Source: Gallionella sp. (GTDB lineage: Bacteria; Pseudomonadota; Gammaproteobacteria; Burkholderiales; Gallionellaceae). Taken from it: a DNA stretch of 64,000 bases. Position 1 is the stretch's first letter, and each line of letters starts with the position of its first letter. A program made the position numbers and the translations under genes. Positions 10,186 through 22,569 of this stretch are shown piece by piece. The stretch is from NCBI GenBank assembly GCA_028699065.1, contig JAQVVH010000002.1, forward strand, positions 350,175 through 414,174. Reading direction: 5' to 3'. Under the pieces are notes generated by a model. It had not been told where the DNA came from. It searched no databases and saw nothing but the letters and a program-made list of their open reading frames with translations.

Positions 10186-11132
10186 GAAACCCCCTTGGTC
10201 AAAATCAGTGCCAGCGACAGCAACGCCCCATGCAATAGCATGGCCGCGATAGTCAACCGGATGGCGTCGCCCAGTTGTTGCGGCTGTTCGGCGTAGCGCC
10301 ACAATTGGCGGGCCGCGTTAAAACTCAGCGGCGCCGACAGCAATGCTGCCAGTGCCGCCGCCGGCAGCATCCCGCCGATCACCATCGCCAGCAGCCAACC
10401 GTACGCCAGCAGTGCGATGAGCGCATACCCCCGGCGCGCCGTATTCACTTCCAGCCGCGCCACCCAGTGCAGCTTGCCGGCCGCAATGTCCGCCGTGCGA
10501 TCCGGGAACTGGTTGATGTACAGCAGATTCGCTGTCAGCAGCGCATAAGGTAATCCGGCGACAAAGGGCGCAGCATCAAAACCTTTTCGCTGCACAAAAT
10601 CCGCACCCACACTGATCGACAGAATACCGGCTGTCACGCACACCTCACCCAGGCCGCGCCCGACCAGTTTGAACGGCGGCGCGGAATAGGCCCAACCGAT
10701 GAATAACCCTGCCAATCCGATGTACAGCAGCCGCGCCTCCGTGTGCGCCATCAGCCACAGTCCGGCGACGATCACACCGAGCAGCAGCGCGAATCCGAAA
10801 TTGCGTGTCTGCGCCAGCGTCAGCACGCCGTTCTGAATGAAGCGGCTGCCGCCGGTAAAAGGAAAAATGCGACCGGCGTTCTGCGCATCGGTGCCATTGA
10901 GCGCATCGTAATAGTCGTTCAACACATTCACGCCGGCGTGTGCCATCAAGGCGAACACCAGCGTAACCAGCGCCAGCGGCACATCGAATGCCAAATTGCT
11001 GTGCCGGAAAATCGCCAGTCCGAGCAGGCAGGCCATCAGACTTGCCGTCAGAAAAGCGGGCCGGGTCGCCGCGAAATAACGCGCAAGCGGATTGGCGAAA
11101 AGCGTTAGTGTCGGTTCCTGTGGCCGGCTCAT
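10182..11132 (-). CDS. UbiA/MenA-superfamily membrane prenyltransferase
   Basis: [15 protein letters not shown] (NDxxDxxxD-type) and [12 protein letters not shown] (DxxxD) motifs, multiple TM helices; start trimmed to [10 protein letters not shown]; overlaps ruvC stop and ruvA start. Confidence 0.85.
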   Translation of the reverse strand: MSRPQEPTLTLFANPLARYFAATRPAFLTASLMACLLGLAIFRHSNLAFDVPLALVTLVFALMAHAGVNVLNDYYDALNGTDAQNAGRIFPFTGGSRFIQNGVLTLAQTRNFGFALLLGVIVAGLWLMAHTEARLLYIGLAGLFIGWAYSAPPFKLVGRGLGEVCVTAGILSISVGADFVQRKGFDAAPFVAGLPYALLTANLLYINQFPDRTADIAAGKLHWVARLEVNTARRGYALIALLAYGWLLAMVIGGMLPAAALAALLSAPLSFNAARQLWRYAEQPQQLGDAIRLTIAAMLLHGALLSLALILTKGVS

Positions 11133-11689
11133 ATCAGCCGCCCGCCTTTCACGCGAAAGCCCCGGGTCGCAAGGTTCCCCAGCCCCTGACCACCGTGTGC
11201 GTGACAAATGGCGGCCGCCAGTGCATCCGCCGCATCCGGACTCGGCGTGCCGGTCAGGGCCAGCAAACGCTGCACCATGCTCTGCACCTGTTCCTTGTCG
11301 GCGTGGCCGTTCCCGACCACGGCCTGCTTGACTTGCAACGCCGTATATTCGGCTACCGGCAAATCCGCCAGCACGGCCGCGCAGATCGCGGCACCCCGCG
11401 CCTGCCCCAGTAACAAAGTGGATTGCGGATTGACGTTGACGAAAACTTTTTCCACGGCAACCTCGGCCGGCTGATGTTGCGCGATGACCTCGCGCAGGGA
11501 ATTCAGAATGACTTTCAAACGTTCGGGCAAACCAGCGTCCGGCGGCGTCCGGATACACCCGCTCGCGACGTACCTCAATTGCTGGCCCTGTTTCTCGATA
11601 ATGCCGAAACCGGTGATCCGCAGACCGGGATCAATACCAAGAATTTTCGTCGCGGGAATTGGCGCGGAAGCCGGCTGACTCATCGGCAT
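11129..11689 (-). CDS. ruvC: Crossover junction endodeoxyribonuclease RuvC
   Basis: [17 protein letters not shown]...[23 protein letters not shown]...[14 protein letters not shown]. Confidence 0.95.
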   Translation of the reverse strand: MPMSQPASAPIPATKILGIDPGLRITGFGIIEKQGQQLRYVASGCIRTPPDAGLPERLKVILNSLREVIAQHQPAEVAVEKVFVNVNPQSTLLLGQARGAAICAAVLADLPVAEYTALQVKQAVVGNGHADKEQVQSMVQRLLALTGTPSPDAADALAAAICHAHGGQGLGNLATRGFRVKGGRLI

Positions 11690-11732
11690 TCAGCGGGGCC
11701 CAGCATCGCCCCTCCCACTTCGACCCGCACCC

Positions 11733-12458
11733 TCACTCCCCGATGACAGCAGTAGTGTAGACGTCCTGCACGTCATCGAGATTTTCCAGCGCGTCGAGCA
11801 ACTTTTGCATCTTGACGCCATCCTCGCCGTTGAATTCCACCTCATTTGCGGGCTTCATGGTCACCTCGCCAAATTCCGGCTTGTAACCGGCCGCTTCGAG
11901 CGCCTGCTTGACCGTGACAAAGTCGTTGGGTGCGGTAATAACCTCGATGCTACCGTCATCATGGGTTGCAATATCCTCGGCACCTGCGTCCAGTGCCACC
12001 TCCATCAGACCGTTTTCATCCGTCCCCGGCGCAAAAATCATCTGGCCGCAATGTTTGAACAGGAAAGACACCGAACCATCGGTACCCATATTGCCACCAT
12101 GCTTGCTGAACGCGTGGCGCACTTCGGCCACGGTGCGTGTTTTGTTGTCGGTCATGCAATCCACCATCACGGCCGCCCCGTTGATACCATAACCCTCATA
12201 GCGCAGCTCTTCATAATTCACGCCTTCGAGCTGGCCGCTGCCGCGCTTGACCGCATTTTCCACGGTATCTTTCGGCATGTTGTTTTCACGGGCTTTTTCC
12301 ATCGCCAGACGCAGGCGCGGATTGGCGCCCGGATCGCCGCCGCCCATGCGCGCAGCCACAGTGATTTCCTTGATCAGACGAGTGAAAACTTTCCCGCGCT
12401 TCGCATCCTGCTTGCCCTTGCGATGCTGGATGTTCGCCCATTTGCTATGACCTGCCAT
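11733..12458 (-). CDS. yebC: YebC/PmpR family transcriptional regulator
   Basis: [32 protein letters not shown]. Confidence 0.95.
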   Translation of the reverse strand: MAGHSKWANIQHRKGKQDAKRGKVFTRLIKEITVAARMGGGDPGANPRLRLAMEKARENNMPKDTVENAVKRGSGQLEGVNYEELRYEGYGINGAAVMVDCMTDNKTRTVAEVRHAFSKHGGNMGTDGSVSFLFKHCGQMIFAPGTDENGLMEVALDAGAEDIATHDDGSIEVITAPNDFVTVKQALEAAGYKPEFGEVTMKPANEVEFNGEDGVKMQKLLDALENLDDVQDVYTTAVIGE

Positions 12459-12527
12459 GTTGCTCTCCAAAAAAATAGTGGCGCGATGGTATCATTTTCG
12501 CCCACCAATCCCAATACAGACGCCGCC

Positions 12528-13973
12528 ATGACTGCTCCGCTGCTGATTGCGAAAAACGACTTGCACACCCTCACACTGCTGCCGCAAATGGCCAACCGGC
12601 ACGGGCTGATCACCGGCGCCACCGGCACAGGCAAAACGGTCACGCTGCAAACCCTGGCGGAAGCCTTCAGCCGCATTGGCGTGCCGGTGTTTCTGTCCGA
12701 CATCAAGGGCGACCTGTCCGGTCTGGGCAAGGCCGGCGGCGGCAATCCCAAGGTCGCGGCGCGCGTCGAACAATTGCGGCTTGAACATGAATACCGCGCT
12801 TGGCCGGTAACTTTCTGGGATGTCTTCGGGGGAAACGGTCATCCGCTGCGCGCGACGATCTCCGACCTCGGGCCCTTGCTGCTGGGGCGCATGCTTAATC
12901 TGAATGACACGCAGCAAGGCGTGCTGGCGCTGGTGTTCAAAATTGCCGACGACAACGGCCTGCTTCTGCTCGACCTCAAAGATCTGCGCGCCATGGTGCA
13001 GCATGTCGGCGAAAACGCGCGGGACTACACCACCGAATACGGCAACATCTCCACCGCCAGCATCGGTGCCATCCAGCGCGGCTTGTTACAGATTGAAACC
13101 CAGGGCGGAGACCGGTTGTTCGGCGAACCCATGCTGAATATCGACGACCTGATGCAGACCGATGCCGAAGGCCGCGGCATGATCAACATCCTCGCCGCCG
13201 ACCGGCTCATGCAATCTCCCAAGGTTTATTCCACCCTGCTACTGTGGCTGCTGTCCGAATTGTTCGAGCAGCTGCCGGAAACCGGCGACGTCGACAAACC
13301 CCGGCTGGTGTTCTTCTTCGACGAAGCGCACCTGTTGTTCAACGATGCGCCGGCCGCGCTGCTGGACAAGATCGAGCAGGTCGTCCGCCTGATTCGCTCC
13401 AAGGGTGTTGGCATTTACTTCGTGACCCAAAATCCCGCAGACGTGCCGGACAAGGTGCTCTCTCAGCTCGGGAATCGGGTGCAGCATGCCCTGCGCGCCT
13501 TCAGCCCGCGCGACCAAAAAGCCGTCCGCGCCGCCGCCGAAACCATGCGCGACAATCCGGAACTGGACGAACAATCCGCGATTACCGAACTCGGCGTGGG
13601 CGAAGCCTTGGTGTCCTGCCTTGACGAGAAAGGACGACCGGGCATTGTCGAGCGCGTTTTCATCGTGCCGCCCGCCGGACAGATCGGACCGCTAAGCCCG
13701 GCCGAACAGCAATCGCTCATGCAACAGTCCCTGTTGGCGGGACACTATGAAGTGGCCGTGGATCGGGAATCGGCGTATGAAATCCTGCGCCGGCGTGCGG
13801 CGGAAAAAACGGCGGCGGCCACCCCGCAACACACAGCGGAACGCCCCGCAGGCCGGCAACGCGAAAGTGCGGCGGAAGCGCTGGCCAAGAGTGCCGCTCG
13901 CGCCATTGGATCGGAAGTGGGTCGCCGTCTGATACGCGGAATTCTGGGTTCCCTGCTCGGCGGGCGGCGTTAG
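12528..13973 (+). CDS. HerA/FtsK-like P-loop ATPase (DUF853 family helicase)
   Basis: [43 protein letters not shown]...[17 protein letters not shown]; start trimmed to ATG at 12528. Confidence 0.88.
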   Translation: MTAPLLIAKNDLHTLTLLPQMANRHGLITGATGTGKTVTLQTLAEAFSRIGVPVFLSDIKGDLSGLGKAGGGNPKVAARVEQLRLEHEYRAWPVTFWDVFGGNGHPLRATISDLGPLLLGRMLNLNDTQQGVLALVFKIADDNGLLLLDLKDLRAMVQHVGENARDYTTEYGNISTASIGAIQRGLLQIETQGGDRLFGEPMLNIDDLMQTDAEGRGMINILAADRLMQSPKVYSTLLLWLLSELFEQLPETGDVDKPRLVFFFDEAHLLFNDAPAALLDKIEQVVRLIRSKGVGIYFVTQNPADVPDKVLSQLGNRVQHALRAFSPRDQKAVRAAAETMRDNPELDEQSAITELGVGEALVSCLDEKGRPGIVERVFIVPPAGQIGPLSPAEQQSLMQQSLLAGHYEVAVDRESAYEILRRRAAEKTAAATPQHTAERPAGRQRESAAEALAKSAARAIGSEVGRRLIRGILGSLLGGRR

Positions 13974-14353
13974 CCCAGCCAGCTCATCGGCGTATGCCGG
14001 ACGGCTGCGCCAACCATGTAAGCGAACACCGCAAGGGCAGCCAGCCAGGCCAGCAAACGGCTCCGGGGCGTTTTTCCGCGCCGCAGGGCCATGCTGCCCA
14101 GCACAATATATAAAAACAGCGCGGCAATCTTGGCGAGCAGCCAGGGCGTTTCCAGCACGGGTAGTCCCAATGCCAAAACCAGTGCGACAGCGCTCGCGAG
14201 CAACCCCGTATCCACCAGATGCGGTGCAATCCGCACCCAGCGCCCGCGCTGCGCCAGCGTTCCCTGCAGCATCCACAGACCGCGCAGAAAAAACAGGGTA
14301 AAGCTCAGAACAACGCTGGCAATATGCAGATGCCGAATGATTGAAATATCCAT
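13970..14353 (-). CDS. SirB2-family membrane protein
   Basis: 127 aa, four predicted TM helices; [21 protein letters not shown] pattern. Confidence 0.7.
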   Translation of the reverse strand: MDISIIRHLHIASVVLSFTLFFLRGLWMLQGTLAQRGRWVRIAPHLVDTGLLASAVALVLALGLPVLETPWLLAKIAALFLYIVLGSMALRRGKTPRSRLLAWLAALAVFAYMVGAAVRHTPMSWLG

Positions 14354-14356
14354 GAC

Positions 14357-15247
14357 TTACGCGCGCCCCTCCCCCGCCGGATACATTTTCCCGGACAACA
14401 AACTGGCCGAGATAATCAAAAACGCCCCCAACCACTGCAGCGCATCCATCGCCTCGTCCGCCAGCCACCAGGAAGACAGCGCGGCCACGATCAGCTCGGA
14501 AAGAAACAATAGGATCGCGCGGTTGGCCGGAACCCGTGACACCCCATATTGCACGGCATAACTGGTCGCGCAAATCGTCACCCCCAACAGCGCAAGCAAC
14601 AGCCATGACCCGCCGCCGATCGCCGAAAATGGCAGCCCGTTTTCACCCTGCCACAACAGCAACGGCAAAGTCAGCAGCAGGGTGCCTGCCCACACGCTAA
14701 AACTTTTCATTTCGATGCTGAGATGCGCCGCGCGGCGCGAAACCACATTCGACAGCGCGAATCCCATCCCCGCCGTCAGCCCGATCCACTCGGCTTCAAC
14801 CCGGGGCAAAGGCAAACCGGATGCCGGTTGCCACAACATCACCACGGCACCGCAAAGCGATAGTGCGATGACGCCATAACCGTAAACATTGAGCCGTTCC
14901 GCCAGCAGCCAGCGGGAAAACAGCACCGTCCAAAGGGGCGCGAGATAAAACAGCAGCAACACCCGCATCACCTCGCCTTCGAGCATGGCCAGCACGTAAC
15001 CGAAATTGGCCCAGCCCGCGCTCAAGACCAGCAAAACCGCCCATCCGCCTGCACGGGGCAATTCGCGCCAAACCCGGGGCAGCATGAAAATGCCGGCCAG
15101 AATCGCGAAACCATAGGTCAACAGCGTGGCCGTGGGACCGTATATCCCCGCCGTTTCGAGCACACGGTAGGGATACCAGATCAGTCCCCAGACCAGCGCA
15201 CCGCTCAGCAATCCGCCGACAGGCCACAGATTTTGTTTTGTTGGCAC
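14357..15247 (-). CDS. EamA/DMT-family transporter (RarD/RhaT-like)
   Basis: Ten hydrophobic helices, two EamA-like halves; start uncertain (ATG 15271 or GTG 15247). Confidence 0.8.
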   Translation of the reverse strand: MPTKQNLWPVGGLLSGALVWGLIWYPYRVLETAGIYGPTATLLTYGFAILAGIFMLPRVWRELPRAGGWAVLLVLSAGWANFGYVLAMLEGEVMRVLLLFYLAPLWTVLFSRWLLAERLNVYGYGVIALSLCGAVVMLWQPASGLPLPRVEAEWIGLTAGMGFALSNVVSRRAAHLSIEMKSFSVWAGTLLLTLPLLLWQGENGLPFSAIGGGSWLLLALLGVTICATSYAVQYGVSRVPANRAILLFLSELIVAALSSWWLADEAMDALQWLGAFLIISASLLSGKMYPAGEGRA

Positions 15248-15267
15248 CCGTCCCGCCCTTATATAAT
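15238..15267 (+). promoter_or_regulatory. Candidate sigma-70 promoter for dapC
   Basis: TTGTTG (15238-15243), 18-nt spacer, perfect TATAAT (15262-15267), about 30 nt upstream of the dapC ATG. Confidence 0.5.
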
Positions 15268-15298
15268 GCACGCCACTTTTCGCGTTTTAATTGCCGTC

Positions 15299-16492
15299 AT
15301 GAACCCGGATCTCGCCAAGCTCCATCCCTATCCGTTCCAGAAACTCGCCCGATTGTTCGCAGACATCACGCCCAACCCGGCGCTGCGCCCCATCGGTCTG
15401 ACCATCGGCGAGCCCAAACATCCTACCCCGGCTTTTATCCGGGAGGCTTTATGCAACGGTCTGGACGGGCTCGCAAATTATCCCACAACCGCCGGGACGG
15501 ACGCTTTGCGCGGCACGATTGCCGATTGGCTGTCGCGCCGCTACGACATTCCTCCCCCCGATGCCCGCGTGCAGGTTTTACCGGTCAACGGCAGCCGCGA
15601 GGCGCTGTTCTCCTTTGCCCAGGCCGTGGTCAATCGCACACGGCCGGATCCCGTGGTGGTCAGCCCCAATCCGTTTTACCAGATTTACGAGGGCGCCGCG
15701 CTGCTGGCGGGCGCGACACCGGAATTCCTCAACACCCTGCCGAAACAGGATTTCGCGCTGGATTTCAGCCAGCTGCCCGAGTGCGTCTGGCAACGCACCC
15801 AACTGATCTATGTCTGCTCGCCGGGCAACCCCACGGGCCGGGTCATGTCACTGGACGAATGGCGCACGCTGTTCGAAATGAGCGACCGCTACGGTTTTGT
15901 CATCGCCGCCGACGAGTGTTATTCGGAAATCTATTTCGGTGCGGATCAGCCGCTGGGCGCCTTGCAGGCCGCGCACCACTTGGGCCGCAACGACTACAAA
16001 AATCTTGTCGTGTTCTCCAGCCTGTCGAAACGATCAAATGTGCCCGGCATGCGCTCCGGCTTCGTGGCCGGCGACGCCGAGGTCATCCGCCAGTTCACCC
16101 TGTACCGAACCTACCACGGCTGCGCGATGAATCCGGCGGTGCAGACCGCCAGCATTGCGGCCTGGAATGACGAAGCGCATGTCGCAGAAAACCGCCGGCT
16201 GTATGCGGAAAAGTTCGCGCGCGTCACGGAAATCCTCAGATCCGTGCTGCCGGTGCAATTGCCCGATGCCGGCTTTTATCTCTGGGTACGCACGCCGCTG
16301 GCCGATACCGCGTTCGCCCAGGCACTTTATCGCGACTATAATGTCGCCGTTTTGCCGGGCAGCTATCTCGCGCGTGAAGCGCGTGGCGTCAACCCCGGCG
16401 AAAATTTTGTGCGCATGGCGCTGGTCTCCACGACCGAAGAAGCCGTGGAGGCCGCGCGTCGCATTGCCGAATTTGTCACCCATCTCAAATAG
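15299..16492 (+). CDS. dapC: Succinyldiaminopimelate transaminase DapC
   Basis: [27 protein letters not shown]...[11 protein letters not shown]; adjacent to dapD. Confidence 0.9.
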   Translation: MNPDLAKLHPYPFQKLARLFADITPNPALRPIGLTIGEPKHPTPAFIREALCNGLDGLANYPTTAGTDALRGTIADWLSRRYDIPPPDARVQVLPVNGSREALFSFAQAVVNRTRPDPVVVSPNPFYQIYEGAALLAGATPEFLNTLPKQDFALDFSQLPECVWQRTQLIYVCSPGNPTGRVMSLDEWRTLFEMSDRYGFVIAADECYSEIYFGADQPLGALQAAHHLGRNDYKNLVVFSSLSKRSNVPGMRSGFVAGDAEVIRQFTLYRTYHGCAMNPAVQTASIAAWNDEAHVAENRRLYAEKFARVTEILRSVLPVQLPDAGFYLWVRTPLADTAFAQALYRDYNVAVLPGSYLAREARGVNPGENFVRMALVSTTEEAVEAARRIAEFVTHLK

Positions 16493-16500
16493 GAATCATC

Positions 16501-17322
16501 ATGGAACAGTTGCAGAAAATCATCGACACCGCCTTTGAACGCCGCGCCGAAATCACCCCGCGCAATGCCGACGCCCAACTCAAGGAAGCCGTGGACAGCG
16601 TCATCAACCTGCTGGATCAGGGGAAATTGCGCGTCGCCGAAAAAATCGACGGCCAGTGGGTTACGCACCAATGGCTGAAAAAGGCCGTTTTGCTCTCCTT
16701 CCGTCTCGAAGACAACTTCTTTATCAAAGGCGGCTTCACCAATTATTACGACAAGGTGCCGTCGAAATTCGCCGACTACAACAGCCGCGATTTTCGCGAG
16801 GGCGGTTTCCGGGTGGTCCCGCCGGCCGCGGCACGCAAGGGCAGCTTCATCGCCAAAAATGTGGTGCTGATGCCGTCCTACGTCAACATCGGCGGCTATG
16901 TCGATGAAGGCACTATGGTCGACACCTGGGCCACCGTGGGGTCCTGCGCGCAGATCGGCAAGAACGTACACCTCTCCGGCGGCGTGGGCATCGGCGGGGT
17001 GCTGGAACCGGTGCAGGCCAACCCGACCATCATCGAAGACAACTGCTTCATCGGTGCACGCTCCGAAATCGTCGAAGGCGTCATCGTCGAGGAAGGCGCG
17101 GTCATTTCGATGGGCGTGTATATCGGCCAGTCCACCAAAATTTATGACCGTGAAACCGGCGAAGTGCATTACGGTCGCGTGCCCGCGGGCTCGGTCGTGG
17201 TCAGCGGCAACCTGCCTTCCAAGGACGGCAGCTACAGCCTCTACTGCGCCGTCATCGTCAAGAAAGTCGATGCCAAGACGCTGGGCAAAGTCGGCATCAA
17301 CGAATTGCTGCGCGGCATTTGA
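16501..17322 (+). CDS. dapD: Tetrahydrodipicolinate N-succinyltransferase DapD
   Basis: Left-handed beta-helix hexapeptides [25 protein letters not shown]. Confidence 0.95.
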   Translation: MEQLQKIIDTAFERRAEITPRNADAQLKEAVDSVINLLDQGKLRVAEKIDGQWVTHQWLKKAVLLSFRLEDNFFIKGGFTNYYDKVPSKFADYNSRDFREGGFRVVPPAAARKGSFIAKNVVLMPSYVNIGGYVDEGTMVDTWATVGSCAQIGKNVHLSGGVGIGGVLEPVQANPTIIEDNCFIGARSEIVEGVIVEEGAVISMGVYIGQSTKIYDRETGEVHYGRVPAGSVVVSGNLPSKDGSYSLYCAVIVKKVDAKTLGKVGINELLRGI

Positions 17323-17370
17323 CCTGTCTGACTTTTGCGACCTGTCGCGTTTCCTGATTAAGGTGAGCCG

Positions 17371-18525
17371 ATGATCATTACCCCCCTGCTACAACTCGCC
17401 GCAGACAAAAACGCGTCCGATCTGTTTTTCTCGGTGGGCGCGCCGGTCAACATCAAAATCGACGGCATCGCCATGCCGGTCAACGCGCAGGTGTTGGATC
17501 GCGAGATGGTGGAGCGCATCGCCTTCGAGCTGATGTCGCCCAAGCGCTTGGCCGAGTTCGAGGCGGACATGGAAATGAATTTTTCCTTCCGCGCCGACGG
17601 CATCGGCAATTTCCGCGTCAACATCTTCCGCCAGCGCGGCAATATCGCCATCGTCATACGCCACATCAAAAACAAGATCGGCAATGTCGAAAGCCTGCAT
17701 CTGCCGGCAACCCTGAAAGAACTGGTGATGGAACGGCGCGGCCTGATTCTGGTCGTGGGCGCCACGGGTTCCGGGAAATCCACAACGCTTGCCTCGATGA
17801 TCGAGCATCGCAGCGCAGCGCGCAGCGGCCACATCCTGACCATCGAAGATCCGATCGAATATCTGTTCGAGCACGGCAAGTCCCTCGTCAACCAGCGCGA
17901 GGTGGGGACCGATACGCTGAGTTATGAAAGCGCCCTGTCGAGCGGCATGCGCGAAGCGCCGGACCTGGTGATGATCGGCGAAGTGCGCGACCGCGACACC
18001 CTGCATCAGGCCCTGGTCTTCGCCCAGACGGGACACCTCTGCCTGACCACGCTGCATGCCAACAACAGCTACCACGCGTTGAATCGCATCGTGAATTTCT
18101 TCCCCTACGAATCCCGGCAGGGCGTGTTATCGGATTTGTCGATGTGTCTGCGCGCAGTCGTATCGCAGCGTCTGGTGCGTACGGTTCAGGGCCGCCAGAT
18201 TCCCGCTGTGGAAGTGCTGCTGAACACCTCGCTGATCGCCGACCTGATCAAAAACGACCAGATCGAAAAAATTCGCGATGCGATTGAAAAGAGTACAGCA
18301 GCCGGCGCGCAAACTTTCGAACAGGCCTTGTTCAAACTCTACAAGAGCGGGTTGATCAGCAAGGACGAAGCCATGCGCAATGCCGACTCGGCCGGCAATC
18401 TCGCCAGCCTCATCGACTTTTCCGGGGGCGGAACACCCCCCCCCGCGGCATCGCCCAGTGCTGCGCCATCTCGTCCGGCTGGTGATTTTAGCGGCATCTC
18501 ACTGAATCTGGACGAGCAGCAATGA
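17371..18525 (+). CDS. pilU: Type IV pilus retraction ATPase of PilU type
   Basis: GATGSGKSTTLASMIEHR, QREVGTDTLSYESALSSGMREAPDLVMIGEVRDRDT, PilU-like QTGHLCLTTLHANNSYHALNRIVNFFP. Confidence 0.85.
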   Translation: MIITPLLQLAADKNASDLFFSVGAPVNIKIDGIAMPVNAQVLDREMVERIAFELMSPKRLAEFEADMEMNFSFRADGIGNFRVNIFRQRGNIAIVIRHIKNKIGNVESLHLPATLKELVMERRGLILVVGATGSGKSTTLASMIEHRSAARSGHILTIEDPIEYLFEHGKSLVNQREVGTDTLSYESALSSGMREAPDLVMIGEVRDRDTLHQALVFAQTGHLCLTTLHANNSYHALNRIVNFFPYESRQGVLSDLSMCLRAVVSQRLVRTVQGRQIPAVEVLLNTSLIADLIKNDQIEKIRDAIEKSTAAGAQTFEQALFKLYKSGLISKDEAMRNADSAGNLASLIDFSGGGTPPPAASPSAAPSRPAGDFSGISLNLDEQQ

Positions 18526-18872
18526 TCACGCTCCACGGCATCCCCAATTGCGGCACGGTAAAAAAAGCGCGCACCTGGCTGGAAGTTCACGGCACTGTCT
18601 ATGAATTTCACGATTTCAAAAAACAGGGCGTCAGCGAGGCCCTGCTGGCCGGCTGGCTGAAGCAGATCGGCTGGCAAAAATTACTGAAAAAAACCGGCCC
18701 AACCTGGGGGCAATTGCCGGACAGCGTCAAAGCGTCAATAAAAGACGATACGTCCGCCCTCGCGTTAATGCTGGAAAAACCCAATGTCATCAAGCGCCCC
18801 GTGCTTGTCAAAGACGGCAAAGTCCTGGCGACCGGATTCAGCGAAGCCGACTACCACGCCCTAAAACTTTAG
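18522..18872 (+). CDS. ArsC/Spx-family reductase-like protein (YffB-like)
   Basis: MITLHGIPNCGTVKKARTWLEVHG; ArsC-type fold signature with single Cys. Confidence 0.85.
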   Translation: MITLHGIPNCGTVKKARTWLEVHGTVYEFHDFKKQGVSEALLAGWLKQIGWQKLLKKTGPTWGQLPDSVKASIKDDTSALALMLEKPNVIKRPVLVKDGKVLATGFSEADYHALKL

Positions 18873-20009
<1,137 letters not shown>

Positions 20010-20013
20010 AGAC

Positions 20014-20919
20014 ATGAACATCAACCACTTTTCCGAGGCGGTCTCCTCGCTCAAAACGGTGCGTGACTGCCTGCGTTTTGCGGTCAGCCGTTTCAACCAG
20101 GCCCAGCTGTTTTTCGGACACGGCAGCGATGACGCCTATGACGAAGCCGCCTATTTGATCCTGCACAACCTGCACCTGCCGCTCGACCGGCTCGAACCTT
20201 TTCTGGACGCCACCCTGACGCGACCCGAACTGCTCGGCATTTTGAATACGCTGGAAAAACGCGTGGAACAGCGTATCCCCGCCGCCTACCTGACCAATGA
20301 AGCTTTTTTGGGTGACTTCAGTTTTTATGTGGACGAGCGGGTCATCGTGCCGCGCTCCTTCATTGCCGAACTGCTGCGCGAACAGCTGGCGCCCTGGGTT
20401 ATCGATCCCGAATCGGTTGATTCGGTGCTGGATCTTTGCACCGGCAGCGGTTGCCTCGCCATTCTCGCTGCGCACGCATTCCCGAGTGCACACATCGACG
20501 CGGCAGACCTGTCCGCAGATGCCCTGGCCGTTGCAAAACGCAATGTGTCCGATTACGATTTGCAGGAAAAAGTGCAGCTGATTCGCTCCGATTTGTTCGG
20601 CGAACTGGCCGGTAAAAAATACGACATCATCATCAGCAACCCGCCTTATGTGGATGCACCCTCGGTTGCCGCCCTGCCCAAAGAATATCTGCACGAACCC
20701 AAGCTGGCGCTGGGCAGCGGTGAAGACGGCCTCGATGCCACCCGCATCATCCTCGCGCAGGCGGCAGAACACCTGACCGATCACGGCATTTTGGTCGTGG
20801 AAATCGGCTACAACCGCGATGCGCTCGAAGCCGCTTTTCCCGATCTGCCTTTCACCTGGCTGGAAGTCAGCGCGGGCGACCAGTTCGTCTTCCTGTTGCA
20901 CAAAAACGATCTGCGGTAA
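20014..20919 (+). CDS. prmB: Ribosomal protein L3 glutamine methyltransferase PrmB
   Basis: VLDLCTGSGCLAILAAHAFP and IIISNPPYVDAPS; HemK family; start trimmed to ATG 20014. Confidence 0.9.
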   Translation: MNINHFSEAVSSLKTVRDCLRFAVSRFNQAQLFFGHGSDDAYDEAAYLILHNLHLPLDRLEPFLDATLTRPELLGILNTLEKRVEQRIPAAYLTNEAFLGDFSFYVDERVIVPRSFIAELLREQLAPWVIDPESVDSVLDLCTGSGCLAILAAHAFPSAHIDAADLSADALAVAKRNVSDYDLQEKVQLIRSDLFGELAGKKYDIIISNPPYVDAPSVAALPKEYLHEPKLALGSGEDGLDATRIILAQAAEHLTDHGILVVEIGYNRDALEAAFPDLPFTWLEVSAGDQFVFLLHKNDLR

Positions 20920-21734
20920 TGGGCGTCGAGCATTACGAAAATTTTCCCGTTGCATCGATTCTGCTGCCCCGCCGCCTGCGCCGCGCAGTCGAAATTATCT
21001 ACCACTTTGCGCGTCAGGCCGATGACTTTGCGGACGAAGGCGACCTGCCGGAGGCAGAACGTCTCGCCCTTCTGGACAGCTTTCGCAGCGAACTGAAACT
21101 CATTGAAGCCGGCGAGTCACCAACCACGCCGCTGTTCCGCGATCTGCGCGACATCATCACCGCGCACGCCCTGCCGCTGCGGCCTTTCTACGATTTGCTC
21201 GATGCATTTTCGCAGGATGTCGTCAAAAAGCGCTATACGAATTTCGATGAGTTACAGGACTACTGCCGCCGCTCGGCCAATCCCGTCGGCCAGATTTTGC
21301 TGCATCTCTACGACGAAGCCACGCCGGTCAACCTCGCGTATTCGGATGCGATTTGCACATCGCTGCAACTCATCAATTTCTGGCAGGACGTGGCCAAGGA
21401 CTGGCGCATCGGGCGCGTCTATCTGCCGCAGGATGAGCTCGCCCAATTCGGCGTGGGCGAACACCAAATCGCCCAGGAAGATGCCAACGCTCAATGGCAG
21501 GCGCTGATGCAATTTCAGACCGTGCGTGCACGTGCGCTGATGCATGCAGGTAAGCCGCTGGGCAGCATTCTGCACGGCCGCATCGGCATTGAAATGCGCC
21601 TCATCATCGCCGGCGGCCTGCGCATTCTCGACAAACTTGAAAGCGCCCATCACGACATGTTCAATCACCGTCCGGTCTTAAAACCGCTGGACTGGTTTAT
21701 CATGCTGGTCCAATCTGCCCCGTTCCGTTTCTAA
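20919..21734 (+). CDS. hpnC: HpnC (squalene/phytoene synthase family, hopanoid biosynthesis)
   Basis: IYHFARQADDFADEGD and LINFWQDVAKDWRIGRVYLPQDE; upstream of hpnD/hpnE. Confidence 0.88.
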   Translation: MGVEHYENFPVASILLPRRLRRAVEIIYHFARQADDFADEGDLPEAERLALLDSFRSELKLIEAGESPTTPLFRDLRDIITAHALPLRPFYDLLDAFSQDVVKKRYTNFDELQDYCRRSANPVGQILLHLYDEATPVNLAYSDAICTSLQLINFWQDVAKDWRIGRVYLPQDELAQFGVGEHQIAQEDANAQWQALMQFQTVRARALMHAGKPLGSILHGRIGIEMRLIIAGGLRILDKLESAHHDMFNHRPVLKPLDWFIMLVQSAPFRF

Positions 21735-21735
21735 G

Positions 21736-22569
21736 ATGACACCCCAGAAATATTGCGAAGACAAAGCACGCCAAAGCGGCTCCAGCTTCACCGGCAGCTT
21801 CCGCTTTCTGCCGCGCGAACAGCGTGATGCCATGACCGCACTGTATGCGTTTTGCCGGGAAGTGGATGATGTGGTGGACGAATGTTCGGACGCGGGCGTT
21901 GCGCGCACCACGCTGAACTGGTGGCGCGCAGAAGTCGCCAACATCTACGCCGGCAACCCGCAGCATCCCGTTTGCCGCGCACTCGTGCCGGTGGTCCGGC
22001 GTTACCAGCTCGCGCAGGAATATCTGCTGGAAATTATCGACGGCATGGAAATGGATCTGGAACAGCCGCGCTATCCCGATTTCAAATCGCTGCAGCTCTA
22101 TTGCTACCGCGTCGCCTCGGTCGTCGGCCTGCTGTCGGCGGAAATTTTCGGCTACAAGGATCGGCGCACGCTTAAATACGCGCACGATCTCGGCATTGCA
22201 TTTCAACTTACCAACATCATCCGCGATGTCGGCGAAGACGCGCGACGCAACCGCATCTACCTGCCGATGGATGAAATGCAGCAGTTTGGCGTCACGGCGG
22301 CGGATATTCTCCAGGGACGGGAAACCGAAGGTTTCCAGAAACTCATGTCCTTCCAAATCGAGCGGGCCCACCGCTATTACGACCAGGCACTCGCGCAACT
22401 GCCGGCGGTGGATCGCAAGGCGCAACGCGCGGGACTGGTGATGGCGGCAATTTACCGCGCCACACTGGATGCCGTGGAAGACAGCGGCTGCCATGTACTG
22501 AAGCAGCGCGTATCGCTGGGCCCGCTGTACAAACGCTGGCTGGCCATCCGGGCGTGGCTCAAAAGCTGA
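21736..22569 (+). CDS. hpnD: Presqualene diphosphate synthase HpnD
   Basis: ALYAFCREVDDVVDECSD and LTNIIRDVGEDARRNRIYLPMDE. Confidence 0.9.
   Translation: MTPQKYCEDKARQSGSSFTGSFRFLPREQRDAMTALYAFCREVDDVVDECSDAGVARTTLNWWRAEVANIYAGNPQHPVCRALVPVVRRYQLAQEYLLEIIDGMEMDLEQPRYPDFKSLQLYCYRVASVVGLLSAEIFGYKDRRTLKYAHDLGIAFQLTNIIRDVGEDARRNRIYLPMDEMQQFGVTAADILQGRETEGFQKLMSFQIERAHRYYDQALAQLPAVDRKAQRAGLVMAAIYRATLDAVEDSGCHVLKQRVSLGPLYKRWLAIRAWLKS

Noticed and set aside
11133-11558. N-terminal extension of the prenyltransferase ORF through ruvC
   Set aside because: Gly/Arg-rich out-of-frame reading of ruvC; the real start is MSRPQEPT at 11132
11805-12527. N-terminal extension of the HerA-like ATPase ORF over yebC
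   Set aside because: Antisense to yebC with no motif; the conserved protein begins at ATG 12528
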